From Thelephora terrestris (lineage: Eukaryota; Basidiomycota; Agaricomycetes; Thelephorales; Thelephoraceae): a stretch of 64,000 nucleotides of DNA. Below, piece by piece: positions 36,779-48,406 of the stretch. Position 1 is the stretch's first letter. Each line of letters opens with the position of its first letter. Made by a program: the position numbers and the translations under genes. Below the pieces are notes generated by a model that saw nothing but the letters and a program-made list of their open reading frames with translations, did not search any database and was not told where the DNA came from. Location of the stretch: positions 1,798,001 through 1,862,000 of the forward strand of contig WIUZ02000005.1 in the NCBI GenBank assembly GCA_015956445.1, in the 5' to 3' direction.

Positions 36779-37414
36779 ATCATACGGGAAGCTGATATGT
36801 CATCCGGATGCCTCGTGAAGGACTTTTTGTACCAAATTACAGTGTTTAGTTATGCCCGGCATGTGAATTTAGGCCTCCAAATGTTGTATTCACCATTATG
36901 AAGTACTCACCGAGAAGAAAATGAAGCACAGGAAGCCCAATGAGCGGGAACGAAAGGACCACAATGCGACATGGTTGGCACCCCTCGGTAAGCCCTACCA
37001 GGAAGGATGCCAAGGGGCAGCGACGCACGAGATTCTCAGGCTGTCACCTAAACGGAACGTAACACCTAACTTCGTGTGAATGTGCTTGCAACGCTGCGAG
37101 TCACCTACGGAGAAACAAATACTCGCATAGTGAGGCTACCGTATCGCTCAGCATCCCATTTGACCTCTTTTATTGAATCCCTAGATGCGATGGCCTCCCG
37201 CGGCCGGTGAAGGTCTGGCGGCACGAGCCAACCTGTGCACTTGAATATTATCACAGATACTCTGCAATACTGATATTCTTCAGTACTGTCTGAATAATTC
37301 GAGACAAGCTTAGCCTGCTCGATGCGCAATAAAAGCCGACAGTCCTTCAACACCGGAGGTCGCAACCGCGGCGGTCATTTTGGTACAACAAGCAGTACAT
37401 ACGACTTATCATTT
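36779..37414. other. Intergenic, possible minor gene remnants
   Basis: On the minus strand, 36846-37028 encodes a strongly hydrophobic helix pair (VVLSFPLIGLPVLHFLLG) and 37105-37365 a mixed charged segment; neither belongs to a family I know. They could be remnants of a gene broken by the rearrangement that placed the Akr1 fragment here. Nothing else is seen. Confidence 0.35.
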
Positions 37415-39450
37415 TTAGGATAGGTCCATCGCCATATTCCAGAATCCCCTTTCCAACATAACGCACTTCGTCCAAATCTCATTCAACTCCTGGAATCTCT
37501 TCTCCGTGATAGGCGTTACCGCCTCGATGCCTTCCATCGTCGCTGTCGTATCGCGAACTTCAGCAGGACACTACACGGATATAATCGTGGCGTACCTAAT
37601 CCCGTGACTACCGCGCTTTGGTACGACTTGCTGGAGTACACCTTGATCCAGGGCACGTACGGGTTCAGATTCTCATCCATAACTACCCAGCTATCGGGGA
37701 GTTTCGATTCGTGGATCAACCACAACCCTACCTCGCCGTACCCAAGGAGGCACGCAGCTAGAGCCATGTTCAACTTGATGGTGTCGGATTGGAACCCGAT
37801 ATCCAATATGTATGCTCCGTATGCGGTCGTCGCCGTGGACTCTGGAGTATCTTCCAGTTCTTTCTCGCTTATTCCGTACCGAGCGCAAAACTCCATGTGG
37901 TTCTTCGTAACCTCTTGCAAGACACCTTCGACCCCGCGTGTCGCGGCAGTGATAGCGGCGAAGCTGGTAGACTTTGCGGCCATCAACCTGTATGATACGT
38001 CAAAACATCTCTAGATGGCTTCGATCAACGCACGCAAAAGCCCTCGCATAATATCTGAGGTAGTGATAATCTTGCCTACGAAGAACAATGAGCTCATACA
38101 ACAAGATTTAAAATACACGACTTACTTGATGAAGTGCAAAAAACACTTCCTGTCCAACACTCCTTTCCCCAGGTCTTTCACAAACGGATGCTCGACGTAC
38201 TCTTTCCACATCTTAGCAGTGGAAGATATAAGGGCACGTGTCAAAGGAAACTTGTCGCCTGGGCAAGGTCTAGAGAACTGTTTCAGTGTGTTTGTAATTC
38301 TGAAAAAAGGTAGAGGTACCGAGGCACGAATCTCGAAACTAGCGAGTAAGTGTGATTCAATGGACTGTGACCGGTCCCATCAGAAGGGGCGTGTAGGATT
38401 CCAAGGTGCGTATAAGTCGTGCCATTGCGGACGGCCTCCAGAGCTGAACAGACCAGAATTAGTGTCGGGGAGATTTATTTAAAAGAAGGGGCAGGTTACT
38501 CGTCAGGCCGTTGGCAAGACCACACGTGATTGCGGCGCTCAGCGTGGAACCCGTGCCACGGGTACTCGCAGGCTCAACCTTGGGACGGATAAATATCGAT
38601 GTCTGCGCTTGCCCGTCGGGCCCATTTTGATCCTGCAAAACATCAACGACGAGCTTAGGGGCCCGATCTTCGTCGCTGATTCCGACTTGGAGAATATTCA
38701 TATTCTCGTCCAATAGCCCACACTTGTACACGGAGATCGCGGGATCCTGTCCAAGCAGCTTCTGGACTTCGGTCATTGTCGTCGTCACGTGACCGCCCTT
38801 CAGTAACACCGCTTTTTTGCCTAGGGTTAGGAGCTCCTTCGATGCAGAGATTATATCTGCCAAACTAGTGATGGTGATAGTCCGTCCTTTGTATGAAAGG
38901 ATGCGCTCGGCCTCGAAAACATTCGGCGTGATTAGGGTGGCCAGTGGCAGTATTTCATCGATCAGACAGCCTAGTGCGCTGTTCGCGAGCAGTGCATGCC
39001 CGGAGGTAGATTCACACTCGGGGTCGAGCACGAGTGTAAAGGTCTTCCTCTTGCCAAGTTGCTTCAAGACGGAAGCGACGACCCGGATGGTTTCTTCGTC
39101 GTCCAACATCCCTGTCTTCACCGCGAGGACATCGGTGTTGTCTAGCACAAATTCCAGCTAGTATGACCAGGTTATCATCAGTCGACTCGATTAAAAGCTC
39201 GAAACGCACCTGGTCTTTGACGGATTGTGGGGTACACGGATGGACTCCTCGCGCACATTTGATGTTCTGCACGGTGAGTGCTGTGACGACACTGGCTCCA
39301 TGGCAATTCAACGCGGTGAAGGTCTTCAGGTCCGCCTATTGCAGCCGTAGTTAAGCTTCGGAAGCACCCGGCGAATGCCGTGCTCACCTGAATTCCGGCA
39401 CCCCCAGAAGGATCGCTTTCCGCGATGGTTAGGACGGAGGGCATGGTCAT
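37415..39450 (-). CDS. Thi20-type HMP(-P) kinase/TenA fusion, tandem copy B
   Basis: Same exon layout as copy A, ATG at 39450, TAA at 37415. Kinase half: [16 protein letters not shown] joining [70 protein letters not shown] and RGTGSTLSAAI. The last motif is normally HGTGC, whose Cys sits in the anion hole of HMP-P kinases; here His is Arg and Cys is Ser, so phosphorylation of HMP-P is doubtful. The TenA half keeps [18 protein letters not shown] and MLERGFWNM, so hydrolase or salvage activity may persist. All exon joins I tested are in phase. The simplest reading is a duplicate specialising or losing the kinase step. Confidence 0.86.
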
Positions 39451-40577
39451 CTTACAGGCAAAAACGGTAGCGAAAACGACGGTGGCCCTTTCAACTCTCG
39501 ACGGGGAGATGTCGTGATATCGATCCGGGCATATTTAAAGAGACATCCCACCAGCTTTGTACATGTTTGGTTGACCTTTTAGATAAGATGCCAGCTACTT
39601 AAGTATACGTGTAGGGGGATAGAGCTGCAACAAATGTGCATCGCGGCGGCTCAGGTGATTAGGTCTGCCGAGAACGAGTTGATTTCTGAGCGCTACTGCC
39701 TCCGCGATCGGTAAATTCTTCGAAAAGGCATCGAGTACACTGGCCGAGGCTTGCGGTGTTTACGACAAGACAGAGCGCTAGGAGACCCTGCGCCTTCCTT
39801 AATAGACCTCAGGCATTCGCTTATACGCGTGTTTACACGATATGGCCTAAGGGATTAGTAAGAGCTGCGACATGTGCAAGGCACCAGAAAACAAGACGTC
39901 AACTTATCCCTACATCCCGCTTATTTCGTCCTGTTTCTTCCCACATTGAGATGCTTCAAAGACGTCAAGATACAGACCTCGATGTAAGTAAGGAGTCACA
40001 ATCGCAGATGTCCATTGATCTTCACGTCTTCTGACGCTCAACGCAACATCGATGGGATGTTTCTGGGAGACCCTCTATCCACCCTTCTCACCCTTGCCAC
40101 CGTTCACCGAGTCTTGCGATAATCGATCAGTCGAAGATGATCTCTTTTTTCTGACAATATTTTCTCGAGCGATCGAGGACCGATCATCTGGCATCATCCA
40201 TCAACCGATCCGGTTGAGGCCGAGCCGGGGCTCGATGTCCACGAGCGAATTCCACCTGTGATTACAGCGCTAGATATCCTCACAATCACTCCACAGCCAC
40301 TCGTGAGAGCGAGTGACTGCCCGTAGGGTTCATCCTGGGTACGCATGGGTCCGCCTTGTTTAGTGAACCATCTCCTCGACCCCAATTGAAAGGGCAATGC
40401 GCTTCGCTCTAGTACTGCCAGTCATCCGAGAGGAGGATAAGTTTACGGCTTCAGGCACTCCCATTCAGATAGAAGATGAATTGATATTTCCTATTGTTAA
40501 GACGAGAAAAGTTGTCCCGACACACTCTTCAATATAAACTACTGCTAAGCCTTAGTCCATCACATTATCCGAATACT
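39451..40577. other. Spacer between Thi20-type copies B and C
   Basis: Holds the promoter side of copy B (an A/T-rich TATA-like stretch, atatttaaag, at 39531-39540) and the 3' flank of copy C. No gene is recognised in the remaining 1 kb; small ORFs have no family. Confidence 0.4.
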
Positions 40578-42622
40578 CTACGATAGGGCGATCGCCATGT
40601 CCCAAAAACCCTTTTCCAACAATACGCACTTCCTCCAGATCTCAAGTAATTCCGAAAATCCCCCCTCCGTGATAGGTGTTACCGACCCGATACCTTCAAT
40701 CGTCGCTGTTTTGTCACAAATGTCAATAGACAACTCGACGGGTACCCTCTTGGCGTACCTAAGCCTATCTCAACCGCTGTTTGGTACATCTCACCAGAAT
40801 ACTCCCTGATCCAGGGCACGTAAGGGTTCAACTTCTCATCCATAACTACCCATGGATCGGGACGTTTCGATTCCTCAACCAACCAAAGTCCAACCTCACC
40901 ATACCCAATGAGACACGCAGCCAGAGCCATATTCAACTTGGTGGCGTCGCCTTGAAGCCCGATATCCATTATATAGGCGCCGTATGCGGTAGTTGCAGTG
41001 GACTCTGGAGTTTCCTCTAGTTCTTTCTCGCTGACCCCCCATCGGGCGCAAAACGCCTTGTGATTGATAGAAATCTCTTGCAAAACATTTTGAACCGACT
41101 GCATCGCGGCAGCGATAGCGGTGAAGCTGGTGGACTTTGCGGCCAACAACCTGTGTGTGTTTTTCAACGAAACTCCACGCTGGTTCGCCGATTAAATCCC
41201 ACGCACGCAAGAGCTCTCGCATAATATTTGAGGTAGTGGTAGTCTTGTCTACGGAGAAGAATAAGTCCGCGCGCTGAAAGTCTTGAGGTAAACTTACTTG
41301 ATGAAGTGCACAAAGCACTTCTCGTCCAACTTCCCCTTCCCCAGTTCTTTCACAAATGTGTGCTCGACGTACTCTTTCCATACCGAAGCGGTTGAGGATA
41401 TGAGGGCGCGTGTCATAGGGTACCTGTCGCCTGGGCAAGGTCTAAAGAACCATTTCAACATGTGTGGGATCCTGAAAACAGGGTAATGTACCGAGGTACA
41501 AATCTCGAAACCAGCGAATGGTTGTGGTTCAACGGACCATGACCGGCACCGACAGGAAACGCGTGGAGAATTCCGAGGTACGTGTAAACCGTTCCGTCGC
41601 GGACAGCCTCGGAGACTGAACGAACCGTGGTAAGTCTCGAAATTGAAGTAGAAGGAAGGCAAGGTTACTCGTCAGACCGCTGGCAAGGCCACACGCAATT
41701 GCCGCACTCAGCGTACAACCAGTTCCGTGGGTACTCGAAGACTTGATCCTTGGACGGATAAATATTGACGTCCGAACGTCTCCTTCAGGCTCACTCGAGT
41801 CCTGCAAAACATCAACGACGAGCCGAGAGATACGGTTTTCCTCGCCGAGTCCGACCCGGAGAACGTTCATATTCTCTTCCAACAATCCGTACTTATAAAC
41901 GGATATCACGGGGTTCCTTCCTAACAAGTCGTGGACCTCTGTCATTGTCGTCGTTACATGGCCACCCTTCAGTAAAACTGCTTTTGAACCAAAAGTCAGG
42001 AGTTCCTTTGACGCAGAGACCATATCCGCCAGACTACGGATCTTGACGTCCTTCCGCTTGTGGGAGAGAATAAGTTCGGCCTCGGGTTTGTTGGGCGTGA
42101 TCAAAGTGGCCAATGGCAGTATTTCATCGACCAGAGATCCTAATGCGCTTTGCACAAGTAGCACGTGCCCAGAGGTAGACACACACACTGGGTCGCATAC
42201 AAGTTGAAGAATTTTCTCCCTGTAACGGTCTCTTAAAGTCGACGCGACGATCCGGATGGTTGCTTCGTCGTACAACATCCCCGTCTTCATCGCGAGGACG
42301 TCGATATCTTCGAATACGGACTCCAGCTGATGAAACCAGATTATTGCCCGACTATTAGGTTAGGGGTTGGGGGGACAAACCTGATCTTTGACGAACTCCG
42401 GGGGAGACGCGTGGACGCCGCGCACACCGGTGGTGTTCTGCGCAGTGAGTGCTGTGATGACGCTGGTTCCATAGCAGTTCAACGCGGTGAAGGTCTTCAA
42501 GTCTATGACAATCGCAGGAGGTCAACCTCTCAGAAGTGACCATTGAATGCTGTGCTGACCTGGATTCCAGCGCCTCCAGAAGGATCGCTTCCCGCAATCG
42601 TTAGAACGACAGGTAAGGCCAT
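40578..42622 (-). CDS. Thi20-type HMP(-P) kinase/TenA fusion, tandem copy C
   Basis: ATG at 42622, stop TAG at 40578, same exon order as A and B. It alone keeps the canonical kinase motifs: [16 protein letters not shown] and [15 protein letters not shown], plus [13 protein letters not shown] and [13 protein letters not shown]. The TenA half has [18 protein letters not shown] and LLEKGFWDM. However, exon 2 begins four bases shorter than in A and B: the acceptor tag is followed by ACTTGAAG, lacking GCGG. Using this acceptor shifts the frame; using the next AG (cttgaag|ACC) restores it but removes the conserved ADLK. So the copy with the best motifs may be impaired, or there is a sequencing slip. 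A TATA box lies about 60 bp upstream. Confidence 0.82.
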
Positions 42623-42680
42623 ATCAAAGGCAGGCAGGACAACGTTGTCGATAACGGAAAGGCGGGTGGCGAGCTATGAC

Positions 42681-42688
42681 TATTTATA
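42681..42688 (-). promoter_or_regulatory. TATA box of Thi20-type copy C
   Basis: The minus strand reads TATAAATA about 60 bp upstream of the ATG at 42622, a usual position for a fungal core promoter with a short 5' UTR. Confidence 0.5.
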
Positions 42689-43315
42689 AGTTTCTTGGTT
42701 TGGCGTCCACATGTTCACTGGAGTTGAGGTTGACGTCATGCGCCCCTCGTCGCTGTCTCGAATCGCCTCGTCGGTGACTCGCTCTTCGGTAGCCCGATCT
42801 GTTAAGGCTCCAGGTCCATTTTGACCGATCGAGCTGCTTCTCGGTTTTGTACACCCAAGGTTCCGTCATTTTGCATTGGACAATACATTTCGCATGCCCA
42901 TTCTATTACGTTGATATCGTAGATGTATGCACCATCTCAATGCGACCGGGCAAGGCCCGCGATCGCGCCTCAAGTTATTCGCTACACGTTACCCCATGAA
43001 CATTGCAGACCACGACCGATCACGGACTCCAAATCACACAGAAAGTCTTGCCAGTTGGATGTAATGACAAAGATGGCGAGGGTGCTGATAGGGATATCTG
43101 GGGATGATGGGACGTGTACAGGTGGTGGAACAGCGGCGATCCGTGGCGGTTCACAAAGTTCTCACGAACGCTCATTCTACGTCACCTATGATCTGGAGGT
43201 GACGACAGTGGAGGGTTTTGAACAACCAACGGGGTACACGGGGATTAATCTATGGGCCGATGAGGTGGATATCTATACAACCAGCTGATAGAATACACTT
43301 GGAGTCCCTTTTCTT
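42689..43315. other. Intergenic, one unassigned ORF
   Basis: A plus-strand ORF of 121 codons (42923-43288, ATG start) contains a plausible protein-like segment (VTYDLEVTTVEGFEQPTG) but no domain. It may be a small gene or chance; the rest is the 3' flank of adenosine kinase. Confidence 0.3.
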
Positions 43316-44574
43316 CTACAAAACCTTCACCTTGGGCCACTTGTACTGCGGTCCCACCTGCGTTACGCACATGGTCCCCAAAGTGTGACCGACTTCGATG
43401 GCCTCATCCAACGACTTCTCAGCTGCCAAAGCTCCGATGAACCCTCCCGCAAAGGCATCTCCAGCACCGTTCGTATCGACAATCTCTTCGTCCTTGAGAG
43501 CATTGACTTTACACGTCTTGTAGTTGTCAGGGTCGCTGGAGGAGACGGCAATGGTCGCATCAGCACCGTGGGTGAATATGACAACACGGTCGCGAGTGGG
43601 GTTGGATTTTGGTTGTTGGGCGAGTGCCTTGGCGACGGCGGGAAGGTCCTTAGGGTCAGGAAGGCCGTTTGCGCTGGCCCAAGCCTCGGCTTCGGCTTCG
43701 TTACCTATGAGGTAATCGATGTACGGAAGGATTTTCAGGAGCTGGCCGGTGAAAAATTGAGCGATGAAAGGAGCAGAGAGGTTAAGGACGAAGATCTTGG
43801 GAAGTCATCCACGTGAGCTCATGCACAAAAGTCTTTTTTTATCAGAACGTCATACCTTTCCCTTCTCCGATGCCTTCTTGCTGATTTCCAGGACAGCATC
43901 AGTACCGTGGGTCAGGAAATAGCCCTCTACGTAGAAGATCTTGGCAGCATCAATGAGAGGAGCAACCCTTGGTGACGAGAGATGCGATATGTCAAACTTC
44001 TCGGCCGCACGTAAGGTGGTTACCAACGACCTTCACCAATCATTTAGTCCATCGTGAGATAGGCTCATTGAATCAGCGACGTACCGGTGGTGGCCGGTAA
44101 TGACAACAGCGCAGGCACCAGTCTTTACCCCCTCTTTAACGAAGTACACGTCATCGAGACCCTCCCTAGCATTTGCGGCCTTGAGTTGTTCGGCTAGGTC
44201 ATCATTACCGACGCAACCGGTGTACACCACGGATTTTGGGGGGAGAATGTACTAAATCGACTCGGTGATCAGGGACGGATGCGGCGTCGGGATCGGTAAC
44301 GGATACGCACCGCGGCACCCCTAGCAGCGTTTTGCGCCGCTCCTCCAGCAACATAGGTGACCTTGTAATCCCTCACAACTTCATCGTAGCTGCAATCTAA
44401 TCAGGACACCGAAAAAACCCGGTCAAGGGTCCAGCGCACGAACATCTCAGCATGTTTCTCCTCGGCCAAAATGGCATCGTTGGCCTTGAGTCCGTACTTC
44501 TCGAGGAGTTTTTCTCCACCAGTGACCTGGAGGTCGAGAAGGGGATTTCCCATGCAAAATACGGTGTAAGTCAT
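43316..44574 (-). CDS. ado1: Adenosine kinase
   Basis: A multi-exon gene, ATG at 44574, TAG at 43316. This PfkB-family enzyme phosphorylates adenosine to AMP, removing the adenosine released from S-adenosylhomocysteine. Signatures: MGNPLLDLQVTGGEKLL, YDEVVRDYKVTYVAGGAAQN then AARGAA, VYTGCVGNDDLAEQLK, VFNLSAPF-like FVLNLSAPFIAQFF, YIDYLIGNEAEAEAWA, and the catalytic loop DTNGAGDAFAGGFIGALAAE with its Asp base. The C-terminus GPQYKWPKVKVL is also typical. The first intron donor is AT|gttcgt, which yields EEKHAEIYDEVV as in relatives; the obvious alternative gives a stop. It sits 160 bp downstream of the zinc-finger gene on the same strand. Confidence 0.93.
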
Positions 44575-44733
44575 TGTGGGTGAGGGTGAGACGGGGAGGA
44601 GTGGTGGACAATCGATCGTGACCCCGGATTTTATTCTTGACCCAGGTCTTACTCGGTGTCACGCCACCGCGTCCGTCCCACGATAACAGCAAATTATATC
44701 GTAAGATAAAGATACCATACTGAATTACACAAC

Positions 44734-46248
44734 TCATGAGGGCGGCGGGGAAGCAAGCGATTCCTATGAATGGTCAGAATTGTACAGCAGTATTAGGATA
44801 GGGGTTGCTACCTGTGTTAATAGCTCGGAGAGACCCATTTCCTGGCCTTCCTCCAGGTCGTCTTCCATATCTTCAGGTTTATCTTGCCTACCAGGGTCAA
44901 CGGTTCCAACTCCTCGTTCGTTACTTTCAGGTCCCTCAGGCCCATTTTGTTCAGCCTCCCCTTTCTCCTTCCCTAGTTTTTCTGCACGTTTCGAAGAGTC
45001 GATCACAGCCAAAAGAGCATCCCTTGCCATTTCCATAGACACTGTAGCAGAGGGATCTTCGTCCGGTTGTTTCACGGGCTCTGCCCTGACATGGGACGAG
45101 TTTTGCAGTGATGGATCGATAACAGGTGCGGCGGAGCGAGGAGACGGAGACCGCACTTTCTTTGCGGGTCGTTCGTCGCTGCTGCCCTCTTCCGACCCTC
45201 CAGAACTGAGACTCCTTCTACGGCTTCGGCTCGCGCTAACTTCGTGCTCGTTGCCATGCCGTGACGAAGGACCATATCCTTGAGGTGGGAGCGAGCCTAT
45301 TGGCGGGCGATAATATGGAGATGAGTGGTAGTAACCCGGCACATAAATCGGGTTATCACCCCATTGTGGTGGGGCGGTGGGGTGCCAGCTTCCTCTCGTC
45401 GCGGACGTGGGCAAGCCAATTGGCTGATAATGGGGGTCGATCATAACACCAGGTGGGGGATATCCTAACGTAAAGTTGTGAGTGGAAGAGTGCTCGCCAA
45501 AAATCCTGAAATTGCACGGTACCGGTAGGCATTGTGTGTTGTCGATAGTAGTGCGAATTTGATGGAAATGGTAACGCATGGGGTATACTCTGCAGATGAT
45601 GCGTCGCCGATGGTGTTTCTGGAGTGGCGCCATTTCGTGATTTCGGTTTCGGTTTGGGGGATGCACCTTCTTCGTCGGAACCTGCTTCTGATTTTGACTT
45701 GTCCTGATCAATGGGCTCAATCACAACACCATTATGTCTTGTAAATTTCAGCATGATGACGGCCATGCGTGACTCTGTGATGCTGACCTAGACTTCTGGT
45801 GCCGTCTGAGAGCATCGGTCTGAAGAAAATGTCAGATAACTGAAGCACCATCTGCCATCACAACCGAGGCGTACCCTTGTAAACGTGGCTTCGCATTGCG
45901 GACAAGCACTGGAAGGAACGTGAGCACTCCCTGGGCGTCTGTGAAGGACGGTGTTACTCACAATCCGGGCATGGAGTGTAGTTTAGTAGTTCTCTGATGT
46001 CTTTTAAGATCTGCTTCCCTTGCAAAGACTTTACTGCACCCGCTGATCTTGCAAGGCCATGATCCAGTCTCTGCCTTCTTTTTCACCGTCGCCTTCTTCT
46101 TTTCTTCTGGCTGAGTAAACCGAAACGAGGGATTAGCGTACAGCCCAGCCACAACGGTCCGGTGATTGTCAGGTTGTGGCTGATGCGTTCTATAACAAAT
46201 TTGCGGATCGCAAAAACTCACAGTTTGCTTTAAGTGGGCGCGAACCAT
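44734..46248 (-). CDS. C2H2 zinc-finger protein, probable transcription factor
   Basis: About seven exons from ATG 46248 to TGA 44734. After a short N-terminus and a basic stretch (EKKKATVKKKAETG) come two C2H2 fingers: CKISGCSKVFAREADLKRH (first, C-x4-C type) and CPQCEATFTR joined to TDALRRHQKSR (second, split by an intron). The rest is disordered: Lys/Pro/Ser (SPKPKPKSRNGA), Tyr/Pro-rich (YVPGYYHSSPYYRPPIG), a basic RS patch (SRSRRRSLSS), an acidic tail (EDMEDDLEEGQEMG) and a last exon LASPPPS. Two close fingers plus a Pro/Tyr-rich tail suggest a sequence-specific nuclear regulator; target genes cannot be inferred. A 52 bp intron joins HTMPTG to YPPPGVMIDP. Confidence 0.78.
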
Positions 46249-46689
46249 TTTGGCCTGGCAGATACCAAAGGTCGAGGTCCTAAAATCTTTGCGGACCAAC
46301 AGCTGTTGTCAGCGAAGACTTGACTTGTGCGAATCTGGGCTGTGGCTGAAGGGATCGCCAACGGGTGGCTGAACGGAGGAATGGGATAACGTAACGTCAC
46401 ACAAACGTGACTCTATTCACTCTCACAACTTGGATCAATGTCTCTTTGGAGCAGCAAGCGCAGCGGTATGGACAATGTTTCTTTTGCAGCCCGGGTGCAA
46501 GCTCTCGCAAGTTTCGGGAAGGGCTGTGCGGGGGCACGGTAGATCAAACAGTGACTGCTGCGACTTTACCGGATCCATTTTGAGTTTACCTTGTCATACA
46601 CTTTGTTCATAGCGGCAAGGTCCTTAATTTTACACGTTAACTTTGACGGCCCTCCCTCAGGATGCCTCCTGGGTACGATTCGGGTACGT
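46249..46689. other. 5' flank of the zinc-finger gene
   Basis: No gene recognised. It probably holds the zinc-finger promoter and leads into the NLR relic. Confidence 0.4.
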
Positions 46690-47770
46690 TCCACCCCTCT
46701 GAATTTCCGGTACACGCTTCCACGAGTCAACTATCAATGAACAAGACTACACCAAGCTTGGGCCGCCCCGTATAAAACTCTCGACAGGCCATTGAATGGG
46801 AGACGGTCAGATGAGCTCACTCAGACCGTGCTGGAGGCAAGACAACAACTGACCACATGAGCTGGTCTGGCGGTCGCGTGCACATCGAGCGGCTAGATGA
46901 AATGCGGACTCTCGATTCGTCGATGCTGTCAGGATAAAGGGACTATTGCTATCTGGGCGTTGGCCCTCACTAGGTTCCCTACTATATCGTCTTCAGGGTA
47001 GGTTCAATCTGACCTTTTCGGCCATGATGTACTAACAATTTTCCTTTCATATAGGACTAGAGTCCAGCAATGAATGCTTACATAACAGCGGCAGATATCC
47101 ATCGCAACGTGTTGGTGGCCTGCGGAACCGGCGGCCGATAATAACCGCTCAGTGGGCGCGACTTCCTGAGGATCCTCCATGCCTCGACAATGAGGCTCTC
47201 GAGTGCTGAACGCCTCGATTCAGGCCGTGTCGGCGTTCTTAGGTATAACGGGGATCTCATCCTTGCGTCAGTGCGGCATCCTTTCTGGAAGTTTATTTCC
47301 CCCGCTGCCGCGAGCCTGTTCGAACACGACGAGTTGACAGCCCATCTTTGAATCGGGCGCTGTCATTGGTGGGATCTAGAACCATTTGTTGCTCTGACCG
47401 CCCTCCAAGTTTCAAATTTCACTAACCAGCGTCATTGTGTCGAGATTTGGAGGCGATCCACAGCGACTTCCTAGTTTTCGCGTCACGATTTTCTCCGTAG
47501 GTCATCGATCCCGGTGCGGAAGCGTGGCGCCAAGGACTCGATTCCCCAGACTATCCCCACCTTCCAAGGGTTTGTTCGTAGTCTCCGACGGTGCAGAGTC
47601 TATTTTCAGCACATGATGGATCAGCGGCCAGCGCGGCGCTATGGGGAAGCTGAGCCATTTTGAACGGCTGTCTCTGTACTACATCCCGCATCACCACCAT
47701 ACCGCCAGGCAGCGAGCGCATACTATCGATGGAGGCTACACACGGTCCCTTTCCTTTCCTCGACAACATC
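46690..47770 (+). pseudogene. Eroded NLR relic related to the two NLR genes downstream
   Basis: Short blocks in the same order as the intact NLR at 48407-51246: around 46735-46865 (acaagactac..., then gaactcactcagaccgtgctgga-like and a ttgaccac end) matching the second exon; 47070-47130 (catcgcaacgtgttg) matching the QRNVLT exon; 47290-47335 (cccccgctgccgcgagcctgttcg) matching the PPPAPRACFGRDE linker; and 47685-47740 (cgcatcaccaccat, tcgatggaggct) matching the SRITTIP...LSMEA part of the NTPase. Most of the NTPase and all of the TPR part are gone. It marks an older member of the cluster. Confidence 0.7.
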
Positions 47771-48406
47771 CCCAAATAACCCACCCCAGATTCGTTGAAC
47801 GCCTTCCTAGCCTCTAACCCATCATCAGAATCAGCAAAAAACCGCACGTAATAGTTGTATTTTCGTATCAAATCGCAACAAAAAAAATCGTTTTTGATCA
47901 AAAATGACGTCCGGTACACAAACTACGTACGTGTTTTTCTTCCCGTTGTGGCTAACACCCCCGCCGAAACCTTCCAGACCTCTCTTCCCCCACAGCCTTG
48001 TTTGAATAGATGTTGCTCGAAACGCAATGGGGCTCCATCTACATACGGAACATACCGGATTTTCAAGGGATACTTGTTTCAATGTCAAATCTTCGGTGGC
48101 GTAATATCAATTCAAGGACTGGTAGGAAATGGCCAAGAACTTGGTAAAGTGGGCAAGTATCTTCTGGGCAATCCAAGCGAGGTAAGGCGAGAGTGCAGGT
48201 GCATCAGACGCGGGGCAGAAGGGTCCCGGCAATCGGCCAACTGCAATACAGTATGTGGCTCGAAATGCCTCACACTACCATAAGTGCGGCTCACCTGTTC
48301 TCTTTGTCGAATGGCTCTATTCGCGCGATTCGTGTCATCGTGTGACCGCTCACCGTATTAAGGTTCGGGTTCTTCCATCGTCTCTTTCTCCAAACTACCT
48401 CGAACC
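47771..48406. other. Spacer and promoter region before NLR1
   Basis: No gene. An A/T-rich stretch at 47860-47940 includes tttttgatcaaaaatgacg and imperfect inverted pieces (cacgtaatagttgt near 47846, acaaactacgtacgtg near 47918), possibly a degraded small transposable element. Not strong enough to name. Confidence 0.35.

Noticed and set aside
36846-37028. Hydrophobic minus-strand frame as a possible DHHC/membrane part of the Akr1 fragment
   Set aside because: Wrong strand and no DHHC or Akr1 helix motifs.
47840-47940. A/T-rich imperfect inverted repeat before NLR1
   Set aside because: The arms do not align cleanly and there is no target duplication, so it is not called a MITE.
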